Shown: piece after piece, positions 1 to 7,439 of the stretch
How positions within the stretch are numbered: position 1 is the stretch's first letter
How the letters are laid out: each line of letters begins with the position of its first letter
Origin: Bacillota bacterium
Lineage (GTDB): Bacteria; Bacillota; Clostridia; TANB77; CAG-465
Direction of reading: 5' to 3'
DNA length: 10,351 nt
Assembly (NCBI GenBank): GCA_023460235.1
Contig: JAEWRE010000086.1
Coordinates: 1-10,351 of the forward strand
Position numbers and translations under genes: made by a program
The notes under the pieces: model-generated
What the model was told of the DNA's origin: nothing
Databases searched by the model: none
What the model saw: the letters and a program-made list of their open reading frames with translations, nothing else

Positions 1-1088
1 GTTCTTATCATGTCGATATTTGGTAAAGGTGTTTCTAGTTCATTGGCACATAAGGGGCAATGATCCGGTCTAAAATCAAGTTGCTCGAATAAACCAATTG
101 AGCTTAGCCTAATTTTTTGATGCTCGACTTCATTTGCATAGCCGCTTGTTTCTCCCGCAAATGTTTTTGCATTACTAATATCCTGATTCAGTTGTTCTAA
201 TTCATCCTCGGCTTTTTTTAGTTCTGACTGTAAAAAGCTTAAACGATCCATACCAACCGTTTCAGCATTTACAGGAGTCCATTCATTCACGTTTTTTAAA
301 ACTTTATAGACAGAATCGTAACTATCATAATCCACTTCAATATTATCGTATACGAGACCTACATACTTTGCTTCAGATATTAACGAAATGGCTCTTTGCA
401 AGCCTCCTCCTTGAAGCATTCTATTTTCTTCTAGCCTACGTCTTTCAATTGCTAATCTTCTTTTTAGAATACTTCTTTCATTTTCTAAGGCTAACGCTTC
501 CTCATTCACTATACCTAAAAAATATGGCAAAGTGTCTTTTATGGCTTGCGTAATAAAATCCTCTGACTGCTTATGAAATAAAAAAGTTTTTGCTGCTACC
601 TCATCTTGATTTTGAAAGCAGTAGTATAATGCATGTCGAATATTAGCTGCTAAAGGATCACGGCTTTGTCCGTCCGGCGGTATATTTAGATTTTCAGAAA
701 TGCCTAATCTCTTAGTTAAGGCCTCCTCCAATCCAGCAACATTAGTATTGGAAACAAAATCACATTTTTCAGGAACTTCAATCTTTTCTCCGACCTCAAT
801 ATAACAAAATCCCGTCGACTGTTGACCAGGAGGCGGATTTTGGCGAGCTACAAACACTCTTTCGCTATCAAACTGCAATAGCAATCCATACCACGACACA
901 TTTTCTCTAATTACGCCATCTGCAATATCACAAGAACTCCCGCCTAGGCAATAGTCAATTATGTCGCCTACAGCCGATTTTCCGGATTTCGATTTTCCGG
1001 ATATTATGTTCACTTTTCCTAATTGAAATGGCAAATGCCTTACTTGTCCATTTAATCCGTATATGACTAATTCTCGTATCTGCATCAT
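1..1088 (-). CDS. ABC-3C system ATPase (DUF3732, SMC/Rad50-like), 3' end cut by window
   Basis: Read on the reverse complement, this is an open frame of 362 codons with no stop before the window edge, so the C-terminus is missing. The protein starts MMQIRELVIYGLNGQVRHL and has a clear Walker A, GKSKSGKS, at residues 31-38. DYCLGG follows, as in DUF3732 proteins. A helical, charged segment (about residues 190-340) reads as a coiled coil and reaches a CPLC motif near residue 344, resembling a Rad50-type zinc hook. Walker B and the signature motif would lie beyond the edge. DUF3732 ATPases are the nucleotide-driven component of ABC-three-component conflict systems; target and trigger are unknown. 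The first ATG (1088-1086) forms an ATGA overlap with the stop of the middle component, with GGGGGT a few bases upstream; the next ATG (1085) is an alternative start. Family is confident; antiviral activity is inferred. Confidence 0.9.
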   Translation of the reverse strand, partial: MMQIRELVIYGLNGQVRHLPFQLGKVNIISGKSKSGKSAVGDIIDYCLGGSSCDIADGVIRENVSWYGLLLQFDSERVFVARQNPPPGQQSTGFCYIEVGEKIEVPEKCDFVSNTNVAGLEEALTKRLGISENLNIPPDGQSRDPLAANIRHALYYCFQNQDEVAAKTFLFHKQSEDFITQAIKDTLPYFLGIVNEEALALENERSILKRRLAIERRRLEENRMLQGGGLQRAISLISEAKYVGLVYDNIEVDYDSYDSVYKVLKNVNEWTPVNAETVGMDRLSFLQSELKKAEDELEQLNQDISNAKTFAGETSGYANEVEHQKIRLSSIGLFEQLDFRPDHCPLCANELETPLPNIDMIR

Positions 1089-1573
1089 GGTCTTACCCCC
1101 AAACCAACATATACTGTTTCAACTTTTCCTGCTGCAGCAAACCATTTTGCAACGTGTTCGCTTTTATTAAGGCAATCTCTGATTTCGTCATTAACATATT
1201 TTGTCTTACTGAGTGGTCGGCTCGTTTGAGATATTTCAAGCTCTGCAGCGTTCGTTAACAGTACGACACCACTTTGGAGCAAAAACTCCATAGCCTCATT
1301 GGTTATTTGAACCATATCTTTTGTTCTCTCTGCAAAACCTATCAATAATTCAGGATATCGTTGTTGCCATATGATCAATTGTGTACGACTTGATATGCAC
1401 TCTCTAGTTTTTTTATGAAGTATCAATGGAAGAATCAGATAAATAAGAGGAAATGGAAAAGCTCTTTTTGTTATCTCATTATATGTTTTAATGCAACTGT
1501 ATAATAACCTACCACAAAACGCCGGATTAAGTAAATAAGCGACTTCCTTTGCCCTAAGCCCCCAATTCCTCAA
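1085..1573 (-). CDS. ABC-3C system middle component
   Basis: A small protein of 162 residues from the preferred start. The N-terminal LLNPAFCGRLLYSCIKTY segment is the hallmark of 'three component ABC system middle component' proteins, which sit between ATPase and effector genes and have no known catalytic motif; I see none here. It probably bridges ATPase and effector, by analogy with the family. Start choice: a GTG at 1582-1580 gives 165 residues, but no Shine-Dalgarno precedes it. The TTG at 1573-1571 lies 4 bases after GAGGTGAT, a near-perfect Shine-Dalgarno, and leaves the conserved part intact (MRNWGLRAKEVAYLL). The effector's stop codon (1586-1584) lies just before that ribosome site, and the stop of this gene overlaps the ATPase ATG. 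Three-way translational coupling is therefore likely. Confidence 0.85.
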   Translation of the reverse strand: MRNWGLRAKEVAYLLNPAFCGRLLYSCIKTYNEITKRAFPFPLIYLILPLILHKKTRECISSRTQLIIWQQRYPELLIGFAERTKDMVQITNEAMEFLLQSGVVLLTNAAELEISQTSRPLSKTKYVNDEIRDCLNKSEHVAKWFAAAGKVETVYVGLGVRP

Positions 1574-1583
1574 ATAAATCACC

Positions 1584-2771
1584 TCAGTTCTTTAATAATT
1601 GCGCCAAACGCTCATAAAAATCAATATGCCATCCTACTCTAAGCTGATTCGCTAAGATATGATAACTGCCTCTCATTACAAATGCATCACTGCAGCGATC
1701 TCTAATACGTATATCCTTTTCTTCAATTTCCTTATAGAGTTTTTTTGCATTTAATACTTTAGTATTTTCTGTAATTTGATCTCCATAATCTGACAAGTCG
1801 TCTTGCATTGCATAAAATGAATGTTCCCATTCATCAATAAGTTTTTTTTCATATTTGTCCAGCTCATTTGTATATAACAATTCTTCCCTGACCCAGTTTG
1901 CTCGCTGTTTGAAGGCACGATAATAATCTCTAATTGCCATTCTCAGTCTATTGCTTCCTAAGCAAATCAGCTTTAATTGTTCATAAAATATTTGATCATT
2001 TGGAGACAACTCATCTAATTCGAAGTTTTCGGATTCGTCCACATCAATAGGCAAATTGTCGGGTGCATATTCCAATCCTATAGAAACTATGTGTGAACGC
2101 ACTTGACTCTGAGATATGAATATTGGTGTTTCTGAGCATAAAGCTTCTATTGCTTTTTTGTACCACCAACCTTCCAAACGTTCACATATTTTATCAATAT
2201 ATTGAGGAAGGCTACTATATCTAATGGCTTTTTTTATATCAGATTCAACATCGACAATATTGCTGCTCTTGTCAATTACATAAATACAATCTAACAATTG
2301 CTGAATTTGCGATTCTGGCATACTGGTAAATGCTTTATAATAACTTTGGTGACCTTTGTTCTGAGATTCTTCCGCAACTTTTTTTAATATGCTGTAAGCC
2401 AAAAGAGAATCCCTTTTTTGTGATTCAGTTTTCAAATAATATGCTGCTGTGCCCTCTGGCGCCGAAGCAGTAGTAATTATCATAAATTTTGTTTTTGACA
2501 ATAAATCTGGATGCTTACTAATAGCATCTATCCAAACTTTTAATGTTCTCCATATATCTGTACTTGCGTTATTTAAATCGCCATAAGCCTTTACATGATG
2601 CTTGAGTTGAATCATGATTTCAGGAGTATCACCGTTTCCAAAGCTTACATCATCAAATTTTTCAATACTAATTTCTGATTGCTCATCATCATTATTTAAT
2701 AAAAGGTACAATGCATACCTAGCTTGATAAAGATAACCTATCATTTGTTCTGATGCTTGATGGCTAGTCAT
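1584..2771 (-). CDS. ABC-3C system effector with DUF4297/Cap4-like nuclease N-terminus
   Basis: A soluble 395-residue protein with two parts. The N-terminal ~200 residues begin with GYLYQARYALYLLL (12-25), then IEKFDD (36-41) and IQLKHH (54-59). The E37, D40/D41 and Q55-x-K57 spacing matches the PD-(D/E)xK nuclease fold of DUF4297/Cap4-type effectors. A beta-strand segment, KFMIITTASAPEGTAA, follows near 95-110. The C-terminal ~140 residues have the charged pattern NRLRMAIRDYYRAFKQR..W, DEWEHSF and finally GSYHILANQLRVGWHIDFY. This pattern is diagnostic of 'ABC-three component system protein' C-terminal domains. The likely role is the toxic arm of the system, cleaving DNA when the ATPase senses a threat; nuclease activity is inferred from motifs only. 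The start ATG (2771-2769) has GGAGGGAGTG upstream. First of the three ABC-3C genes, 55 bases after the helix-turn-helix gene. Confidence 0.87.
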   Translation of the reverse strand: MTSHQASEQMIGYLYQARYALYLLLNNDDEQSEISIEKFDDVSFGNGDTPEIMIQLKHHVKAYGDLNNASTDIWRTLKVWIDAISKHPDLLSKTKFMIITTASAPEGTAAYYLKTESQKRDSLLAYSILKKVAEESQNKGHQSYYKAFTSMPESQIQQLLDCIYVIDKSSNIVDVESDIKKAIRYSSLPQYIDKICERLEGWWYKKAIEALCSETPIFISQSQVRSHIVSIGLEYAPDNLPIDVDESENFELDELSPNDQIFYEQLKLICLGSNRLRMAIRDYYRAFKQRANWVREELLYTNELDKYEKKLIDEWEHSFYAMQDDLSDYGDQITENTKVLNAKKLYKEIEEKDIRIRDRCSDAFVMRGSYHILANQLRVGWHIDFYERLAQLLKN

Positions 2772-2803
2772 GATGTCACTCCCTCCACAAAAATATTATA
2801 CAT

Positions 2804-2827
2804 GATTAATTTTATATAACATTAATC
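2804..2827. repeat. Short inverted repeat between HTH gene and ABC-3C effector
   Basis: GATTAAT (2804-2810) and ATTAATC (2821-2827) form perfect 7-base arms around a 10-base AT-rich centre, touching the last base of the helix-turn-helix gene's stop codon. It could be an operator for the neighbouring HTH protein or a weak mRNA structure. The arms lack G/C pairs and no T-run follows, so a terminator is unlikely. Chance occurrence in AT-rich DNA is possible. Confidence 0.3.
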
Positions 2828-3006
2828 TACTCTGGCTTTTTTTTATTACATCGACCGTCCTTAGGCTTCACTGCATCCTTAGGTATCGCCCAAGCAACCC
2901 CAAACCGAACAGCGCCCGGTATTTTGCCCTGCGCACAAAGCACCTGTATCCGGCGTGGTGTGATTCCCCATTTTTCAACGGCATCTTTCACTGTGATATA
3001 GTCCAT
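2827..3006 (-). CDS. Small excisionase/MerR-like helix-turn-helix protein
   Basis: A 59-residue protein starting MDYITVKDAVEKWGITPRR. The pattern ITVKDAVEKWGITPRRIQVLC..GKIPGAVRFG.AWAIPKDAVKP is the compact winged-helix fold of excisionase/MerR-type DNA-binding domains (HTH at about residues 4-25, wing around 30-45). The basic tail is CNKKKPE. The frame stays open upstream to an ATG at 3069, but that would read through the promoter at 3041-3069. ATG 3006-3004 has AAAGGA about seven bases upstream and gives the conserved N-terminus. It is the first gene after the promoter, same strand as the ABC-3C effector and 55 bases before it, so it is probably the operon's regulator. Proteins of this type also occur alone beside other accessory genes, so the regulatory link is inference. 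Confidence 0.8.
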   Translation of the reverse strand: MDYITVKDAVEKWGITPRRIQVLCAQGKIPGAVRFGVAWAIPKDAVKPKDGRCNKKKPE

Positions 3007-3040
3007 TAAAACTATCCTTTTCAAAATAAAGATTGTATAT

Positions 3041-3069
3041 ATTATATATCGCAGTAGCGAATAAAGCAA
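3041..3069 (-). promoter_or_regulatory. Sigma-70-type promoter for HTH/ABC-3C operon
   Basis: On the minus strand, TTGCTT (3069-3064) and a perfect TATAAT (3046-3041) are separated by 17 bases, the optimal spacing. Transcription would begin near 3034 and leave a leader of about 28 bases before the HTH start codon. No other promoter of this quality lies upstream of the ABC-3C genes; a TATAAT at about 2796 lacks a convincing -35. Confidence 0.65.
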
Positions 3070-3151
3070 TCTGTTTAGTGTAAAATATGGAAATATTCAC
3101 AGTATTATGGTGAAACCAATTGAAAAACAGCGAAAGTTCCGACCAAAGTAG

Positions 3152-3175
3152 AAAAACCGCCAGCTTTGTGGCGGC
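3152..3175 (-). terminator. Rho-independent terminator after the recombinase cluster
   Basis: On the minus strand, CCGCCA, loop CAAAGC, TGGCGG is followed by five T residues. It begins about 15 bases after the stop of the last recombinase gene and separates that operon from the promoter of the HTH/ABC-3C operon on the same strand. Confidence 0.7.
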
Positions 3176-3189
3176 TTCTAATGCCATTT

Positions 3190-4839
3190 TCATTCACCCG
3201 GCAGTTCCATCTCCATTTCTACACCGCCATCAAAGGTGACCCGGATGCGGTCGGCGGATAAAACCACCACCTTGGCGATGATCGCCCTGACCACATCGTC
3301 ACGATACTCTTTAACGCTCAGGTCGAGCTGCTCCATGATGGCCAGCAGTTCGCCTATTCTGGCCTTGGTATTTTGCGTGATCAGTGTTTGCTGCTTGTGT
3401 TTGCCCAGCTGCTCCTGCAGCGACTTGATCTCGGTGGAGATTTCTTCAAACTTGGCATCGAAATAATCTGCACTGGCACTGGACTTGGAGCTGAGTTCCA
3501 CCAAATCCATCATCACGCTCTGCAGTTCCGCAATGCGGTTTTGGATGGCACCCTCATTGAAGCTGTCACCCTCCTGCGTACCCAAGGCAAGCTGCAGACC
3601 GGCTCGGAGGGTTTCCATGACATCCAGTTTATCATTATCCAAACAATTCAGGGCGGCCACGATGGCAGTGTGAAGTCTGCTTTCCTCAAGGGTGGGGGAC
3701 TCCTTGCAGTATTTCGTGCCGTATTCCAAGCGGTTGATGCACCGCCAGACCACCTTTTTCTTGCCGCCCCTCGCCCACGTGACCCTGCGGTACTGAGTTC
3801 CGCAGTCACCGCAGCTGAGAAGCTCGGTCAGCGCATACTTGCTGCTGTATTTTCCTCTCTCTGTTTTCACAGCCTTTTGCGCTACCTTGCGTTTTCCGGC
3901 TCTCCGGGCGATTTCTTCCTGCACCAGATTGAATAAATCCCTTGAAATAATCGGCTCATGGTTTCCAGTTACATAATACTGCGGGATTTCACCGTTGTTT
4001 TTTCGGGTTTCCTTGGTAATGCAATCCACCACATAGGTTTTCTGCAGCAGGGCATCGCCGATGTAGCGCTCATTTCGGAGCATATACTGGAGAACACCCG
4101 GCGACCACTTCTCTTTGCCGGTGGGAGATGGGATACCGTCCGCTTCCAGCGACTTTTTGATTTTGCTGATGCTGGCTCCGGCATAATAGCTGCGAAATAT
4201 TCGCTTGACCATTTCCGCTTCCTCCGGCACAACCTTGGGCTGGCCATCCTCACCTTTTTCGTAACCCAGCAGGCGTTTATACTGAAACGGCACATTGCCG
4301 TTCTTGAAGCTCTGGCGCTTGCCCCATGTCACATTGCGGCTGATGGACTCGCTCTCGGCCTGTGCAAAGCCGCTGAGAAAGCACAGCGCCATTTCGCTGG
4401 CCATCTGCATGGTGTTGATGCCCTCTTTTTCAAAGATGATCGGGATGCCCTTGGCTTTGAGCTTGCGGATGTAGGTGATGGCATCCAGCGTGTTCCTCGA
4501 AAATCGGGAGACCGATTTGGTCAGCACCATGTCAATCTTGCCCTTTTCACAGAGCGCCATGAGCTTGAGAAACTCGTCACGCTTTTTGGTGCTGGTGCCG
4601 GTGATGCCCTCGTCAGCAAATATCCCGGCCAGCTCCCAATCCTTGTTTTGGGATATTTTGTCGGTGTAATAAGCAATCTGCGCAGCGTAGCTGGACTGTT
4701 GTTCTTCCTGCTCGGTGCTGACCCGGCAGTAGGCCGCCACACGCAGCTTTTTCTTTCTGGTGCTGGCTTTGCCCACCAGCACATTGGCAGGAATCAGATC
4801 CACCCGCTTCTGCATAGGGGCGATGGTTTGTGTCTGCAT
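3190..4839 (-). CDS. Large serine recombinase (second full-length copy, last gene of cluster)
   Basis: Site-specific DNA integrase/excisionase of the large serine recombinase family, 549 residues, a usual length. Resolvase catalytic domain at about 33-180: YCRVST places the nucleophile at Ser41, with R39 and the SRFSR arginines (R112, R115). The Recombinase domain follows (about 190-310: LLGYEKGEDG, GASISKIKKSLEADGIPSP, RNERYIGDALLQKTY). A zinc ribbon has CGDC (343-346) and C367/C378. A coiled-coil tail runs to about 500. All expected catalytic residues are present. Start ATG 4839 lies eight bases after AAAGGAG, which contains part of the preceding gene's stop. It is the third of three consecutive recombinase genes and its stop is followed by a terminator, so the element end is probably just beyond it. 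Confidence 0.93.
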   Translation of the reverse strand: MQTQTIAPMQKRVDLIPANVLVGKASTRKKKLRVAAYCRVSTEQEEQQSSYAAQIAYYTDKISQNKDWELAGIFADEGITGTSTKKRDEFLKLMALCEKGKIDMVLTKSVSRFSRNTLDAITYIRKLKAKGIPIIFEKEGINTMQMASEMALCFLSGFAQAESESISRNVTWGKRQSFKNGNVPFQYKRLLGYEKGEDGQPKVVPEEAEMVKRIFRSYYAGASISKIKKSLEADGIPSPTGKEKWSPGVLQYMLRNERYIGDALLQKTYVVDCITKETRKNNGEIPQYYVTGNHEPIISRDLFNLVQEEIARRAGKRKVAQKAVKTERGKYSSKYALTELLSCGDCGTQYRRVTWARGGKKKVVWRCINRLEYGTKYCKESPTLEESRLHTAIVAALNCLDNDKLDVMETLRAGLQLALGTQEGDSFNEGAIQNRIAELQSVMMDLVELSSKSSASADYFDAKFEEISTEIKSLQEQLGKHKQQTLITQNTKARIGELLAIMEQLDLSVKEYRDDVVRAIIAKVVVLSADRIRVTFDGGVEMEMELPGE

Positions 4840-4844
4840 ATCGG

Positions 4845-5708
4845 TTACTCCTTTCCTGCCCCGTAGTGGACGAGTATTTGATTGTTCATGCGAAGGGTTA
4901 GGCCGCCATCGGGTTCGATGAGAACCTGTTTGATGGTGGCCTCAAAAAGCCGGGGAGAAAAAGCCTCCAGCGGCTGTTCCTGCTCAAATACCGACCTCAA
5001 ATGGCGGGTTAAGTATTCCGGCTCCCGGTCAGGGCAAGTATCGTATTTTGCGGCGGCGCAGCTGAAAATCAGCAGCTTGATGTAGTCGCTGTCCACCTCG
5101 CTTTTTTCCAATTCCCGGTTGATCTGATTCTCTGTCCGGGTGGCATCCAGAGAATGGGGATGCTGTGGCGTTGGGGAAGGCTCCAGCAGACTCGGATCGG
5201 CGATGATGATATTCAAAGCCGCCGTTACGCTGTCCAGCAGGATTTGGTCGGAGATGCGCTTTGGTGTTATGCGCCCCTCGGCGGAGCAGCACCACGCTTC
5301 ATACTTCTTGCTTCTGCCATCCCTTTTGTATTTGCCTCCACAAGCCGCACAAATCGCTTTTCTGCGGATGATATCCAGTTCATCGGGGATACGTTCCCCT
5401 TGGCCTTTCTGCCCGATGAGGGCGGCTACAGCCCCGAACGTGTCGGAGGGGATAATCGTTGGAAAATGATCGCCGCCGCAGTATCGGGGGTTTTCCAGCA
5501 TCCGCTTGACCATGTGTTTGTTCCAGTCGGTACGGTTCTCTAAATAAGGGTTTTTCTTGGCAGTCAATTTTTCAGCAATCAACCGGTAGGACTGTCCGCT
5601 TTGATAATCCAAAAAGGTCTGGCGCACCACAGCGGCCTCGGCATTATGGATGCACAGCACACCGTTTTGGATGTGGTAGCCAAAGGGGAGATAGCGGTTC
5701 TTTTTCAT
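4845..5708 (-). CDS. Recombinase-domain protein lacking the catalytic resolvase domain
   Basis: A 287-residue protein that begins directly in the Recombinase (PF07508-type) domain: LPFGYHIQNGVLCIHNAEA, QTFLDYQSGQSYRLIAEKL, then NPRYCGGD. A zinc-ribbon-like part follows (C120-x2-C123, then C140/C141, an unusually spaced second pair), then a helical tail. The ~150-residue catalytic domain with its YxRVS motif is absent. This is not a truncation at its present start: the ATG (5708) overlaps the previous gene's stop as ATGA and has GGGGGAGGTG upstream, so it is a designed reading frame. Sandwiched between two complete recombinases, it probably contributes DNA binding or hetero-oligomer contacts during integration or excision. 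It cannot cut DNA by the serine mechanism alone. Confidence 0.85.
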   Translation of the reverse strand: MKKNRYLPFGYHIQNGVLCIHNAEAAVVRQTFLDYQSGQSYRLIAEKLTAKKNPYLENRTDWNKHMVKRMLENPRYCGGDHFPTIIPSDTFGAVAALIGQKGQGERIPDELDIIRRKAICAACGGKYKRDGRSKKYEAWCCSAEGRITPKRISDQILLDSVTAALNIIIADPSLLEPSPTPQHPHSLDATRTENQINRELEKSEVDSDYIKLLIFSCAAAKYDTCPDREPEYLTRHLRSVFEQEQPLEAFSPRLFEATIKQVLIEPDGGLTLRMNNQILVHYGAGKE

Positions 5709-7279
5709 CGTCCGAACACCTCCCCCGGAAGCGGTTCGGTTAATGTAAAACCGCCAAGCAAATGGAACCGCAGCTTGTCCTGCTCGGTGACCACGATGTG
5801 ATGCACCATGCTGTAAAACAGCATTTCGTCAAAGTCAGCGAGGAAAGGCGCACCCTGTTCCATGATGCCGATCAACAAGCGGCAGTCGCAGATTATCTGG
5901 TCATCCGCATCGCTTTCCATCAGCCTGCGGCGGTTGCGCTTGAGCAAGTCGAGCTGTTGGTTGATCTCATTGGTTTTCTGCATAAAAATAACAGAGTCCA
6001 TGTAACCTTTCGTCCGAAGACGATTGAGTACCAGACTCTGCTTGGTGAGTTCCGCTATTTCTTTGTTGATGGAGCCGATCTTGCCATCGCTCATGGTGAT
6101 TTTGGATTTGAGGTCAGTCAGCTGACTAAGCGCCGGGGTAAGAATGTAGCCGCTGTTCTGTTTTAGCTTGTTATACATCCGGTTAAATGCCTGTATGATG
6201 GCATCTTCACGGATTTGCCTGACTTCGCACAGCTCCTTGCTGCGGAAATGTCTGCGGCACATCCAGTAGACCTTGCCATTGGTCACCCTGCGGGAGAAGT
6301 TCGTACCGCATTTGCCGCAGCGGATTTTCTGAGAAAACACATACTGCCTGCCGTATCCTTTGTGGGGACAGAGGGCGTTTCGGGCTTTCATGAGCTGCTG
6401 CGCCTGCTCAAACACAGTGCGGCTGATCATTGCTTCATGGGAGCCGGTAATGTAATAGCGGTCTTTCTCACCCTTGTTGCGTACCGTCCTGAAGGGCATC
6501 GTGTCGGTGGTGTAGGATTTTTGCAGCAGGGCATCGCCGATGTAGCGCTCACTTTTAAGAATATAGCTGATGGCGGTGTAGAGCCATTTTACTTCTCCGT
6601 TTTTGCAGGGGATGCCATCGGCATTTAGCTGATCTGCAATCTGCTCCATGCTTTTGCCGGAGAGATAGCCTGCGAAAATCCGGCGCACCACAGGGGCTTC
6701 CTTGGGGTTGGGGATCAGGATGCCATCGATAAGGTCGTAGCCGTAAGGGGCGCAGCAACAGGTGAAGCTGCCGTTTTGCATTCTCCGGGCGTAGCTCCAG
6801 CGCATATTGTTGGAGATTGAGGTGGATTCCTCCTGTGCGATGGCGCTGAATGCGCCGATGATCATCTCATCGTGCATATCGGCGGTTTTCAGGCCATCTT
6901 CCTCAAATTCCACCTCAATGCCGAGGGCTTTCAGTTCCCGGACAGCGGCGAGGCAGTCGTGGATATTTCGTGCAAACCGGGAGACCGATTTGACGAGGAT
7001 GAGGTCGATTTTGCCCTTTCTGCAGTCGGACAGCATCCGCTGGAATTCCTCCCGCTTATCCGACCGGGTTCCGGTGATGCCCTCATCGGCGTAAACATCC
7101 GCCAGCTCCCATTCCTCATTTTTGGCGATGAGGTTCTGGTAGTGATCCATCTGTACCGAAAAGGAGTTCAGCTGATCGGCGGAGTCGCTGCTGACTCTGG
7201 CATAGGCGCAGACACGCAGCTTGGGCGGGGCATACTGAAAAATGGCGTTTACCGGTTCAATAACCTGTACCTGCGGCAT
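5705..7279 (-). CDS. Large serine recombinase (first full-length copy)
   Basis: A 524-residue large serine recombinase. Catalytic domain at about 20-165: YARVS puts the nucleophile at Ser30 with R28, and SVSRFARN supplies R101 and R104. Recombinase domain at about 177-300 (APYGYDLIDG, YLSGKSMEQIADQLNADG, RYIGDALLQKSY). Zinc ribbon CGKC (321-324) with C341 and C351. Coiled coil at about 380-450. The frame is open upstream to 7483, but ATG 7279 has AGGAGGTG six bases before it and gives the normal family N-terminus; the upstream extension has no resolvase similarity in this frame. Its start overlaps the 54-residue resolvase fragment gene by 31 bases and its stop overlaps the next gene by ATGA. 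It is clearly diverged from the copy at 3190-4839, so the two are paralogues, not a recent duplication. Confidence 0.93.
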   Translation of the reverse strand: MPQVQVIEPVNAIFQYAPPKLRVCAYARVSSDSADQLNSFSVQMDHYQNLIAKNEEWELADVYADEGITGTRSDKREEFQRMLSDCRKGKIDLILVKSVSRFARNIHDCLAAVRELKALGIEVEFEEDGLKTADMHDEMIIGAFSAIAQEESTSISNNMRWSYARRMQNGSFTCCCAPYGYDLIDGILIPNPKEAPVVRRIFAGYLSGKSMEQIADQLNADGIPCKNGEVKWLYTAISYILKSERYIGDALLQKSYTTDTMPFRTVRNKGEKDRYYITGSHEAMISRTVFEQAQQLMKARNALCPHKGYGRQYVFSQKIRCGKCGTNFSRRVTNGKVYWMCRRHFRSKELCEVRQIREDAIIQAFNRMYNKLKQNSGYILTPALSQLTDLKSKITMSDGKIGSINKEIAELTKQSLVLNRLRTKGYMDSVIFMQKTNEINQQLDLLKRNRRRLMESDADDQIICDCRLLIGIMEQGAPFLADFDEMLFYSMVHHIVVTEQDKLRFHLLGGFTLTEPLPGEVFGR

Positions 7280-7413
7280 GGCTGCACCTCCTGTTCTTTC
7301 AGGAATTGCTGCAGCCGCTTGATCTGCTCTTTCTCTGAGCTTTGGTCTGTCAGCTGTGCCTCTGTTGCCACACGGCAGTAAACAGCAATCCTCATGGTTT
7401 CTTGCTTTTTCAT
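7249..7413 (-). CDS. 54-residue resolvase N-terminal fragment, catalytic Ser replaced by Ala
   Basis: A short ORF starting MKKQETMRIAVYCRVATEAQ. It copies the first strand and helix of a serine-recombinase catalytic domain, but the nucleophile position after YCRV is Ala16. It continues with a helical segment (SSEKEQIKRLQQFLKEQE) and ends shortly after running into the next gene's start in another frame. AAGGAG lies eight bases upstream of the ATG, so translation is likely. It may serve as a leader that couples translation of the downstream recombinase, whose AGGAGGTG site lies inside it, or be the remnant of a fused ancestor. A catalytic role is excluded by length and missing serine. Confidence 0.6.
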   Translation of the reverse strand: MKKQETMRIAVYCRVATEAQLTDQSSEKEQIKRLQQFLKEQEVQPCRRYRLLNR

Positions 7414-7439
7414 TGTGAATTCTCCTTTCGTGTGAGTTC

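Noticed and set aside
368..553. Plus-strand 61-codon hydrophobic ORF
   Set aside because: Lies antisense within the clearly coding DUF3732 ATPase frame, has no ribosome site, and its composition mirrors the opposite strand.
2975..3193. Minus-strand 72-codon ORF overlapping the recombinase stop as ATGA
   Set aside because: It reads through the terminator hairpin (3152-3175) and the promoter at 3041-3069 and into the HTH gene in another frame; no recognisable domain.
3958..4866. Plus-strand 302-codon ORF and other long plus-strand frames between 3236 and 7381
   Set aside because: These are antisense shadows of the GC-rich recombinase genes, which have strong domain matches on the minus strand; the shadows lack ribosome sites and domain motifs.
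3190..7279. Recent tandem duplication of recombinase genes
   Set aside because: The two full-length recombinases share architecture and scattered motifs (for example RYIGDALLQK) but differ at most positions, so they are old paralogues.
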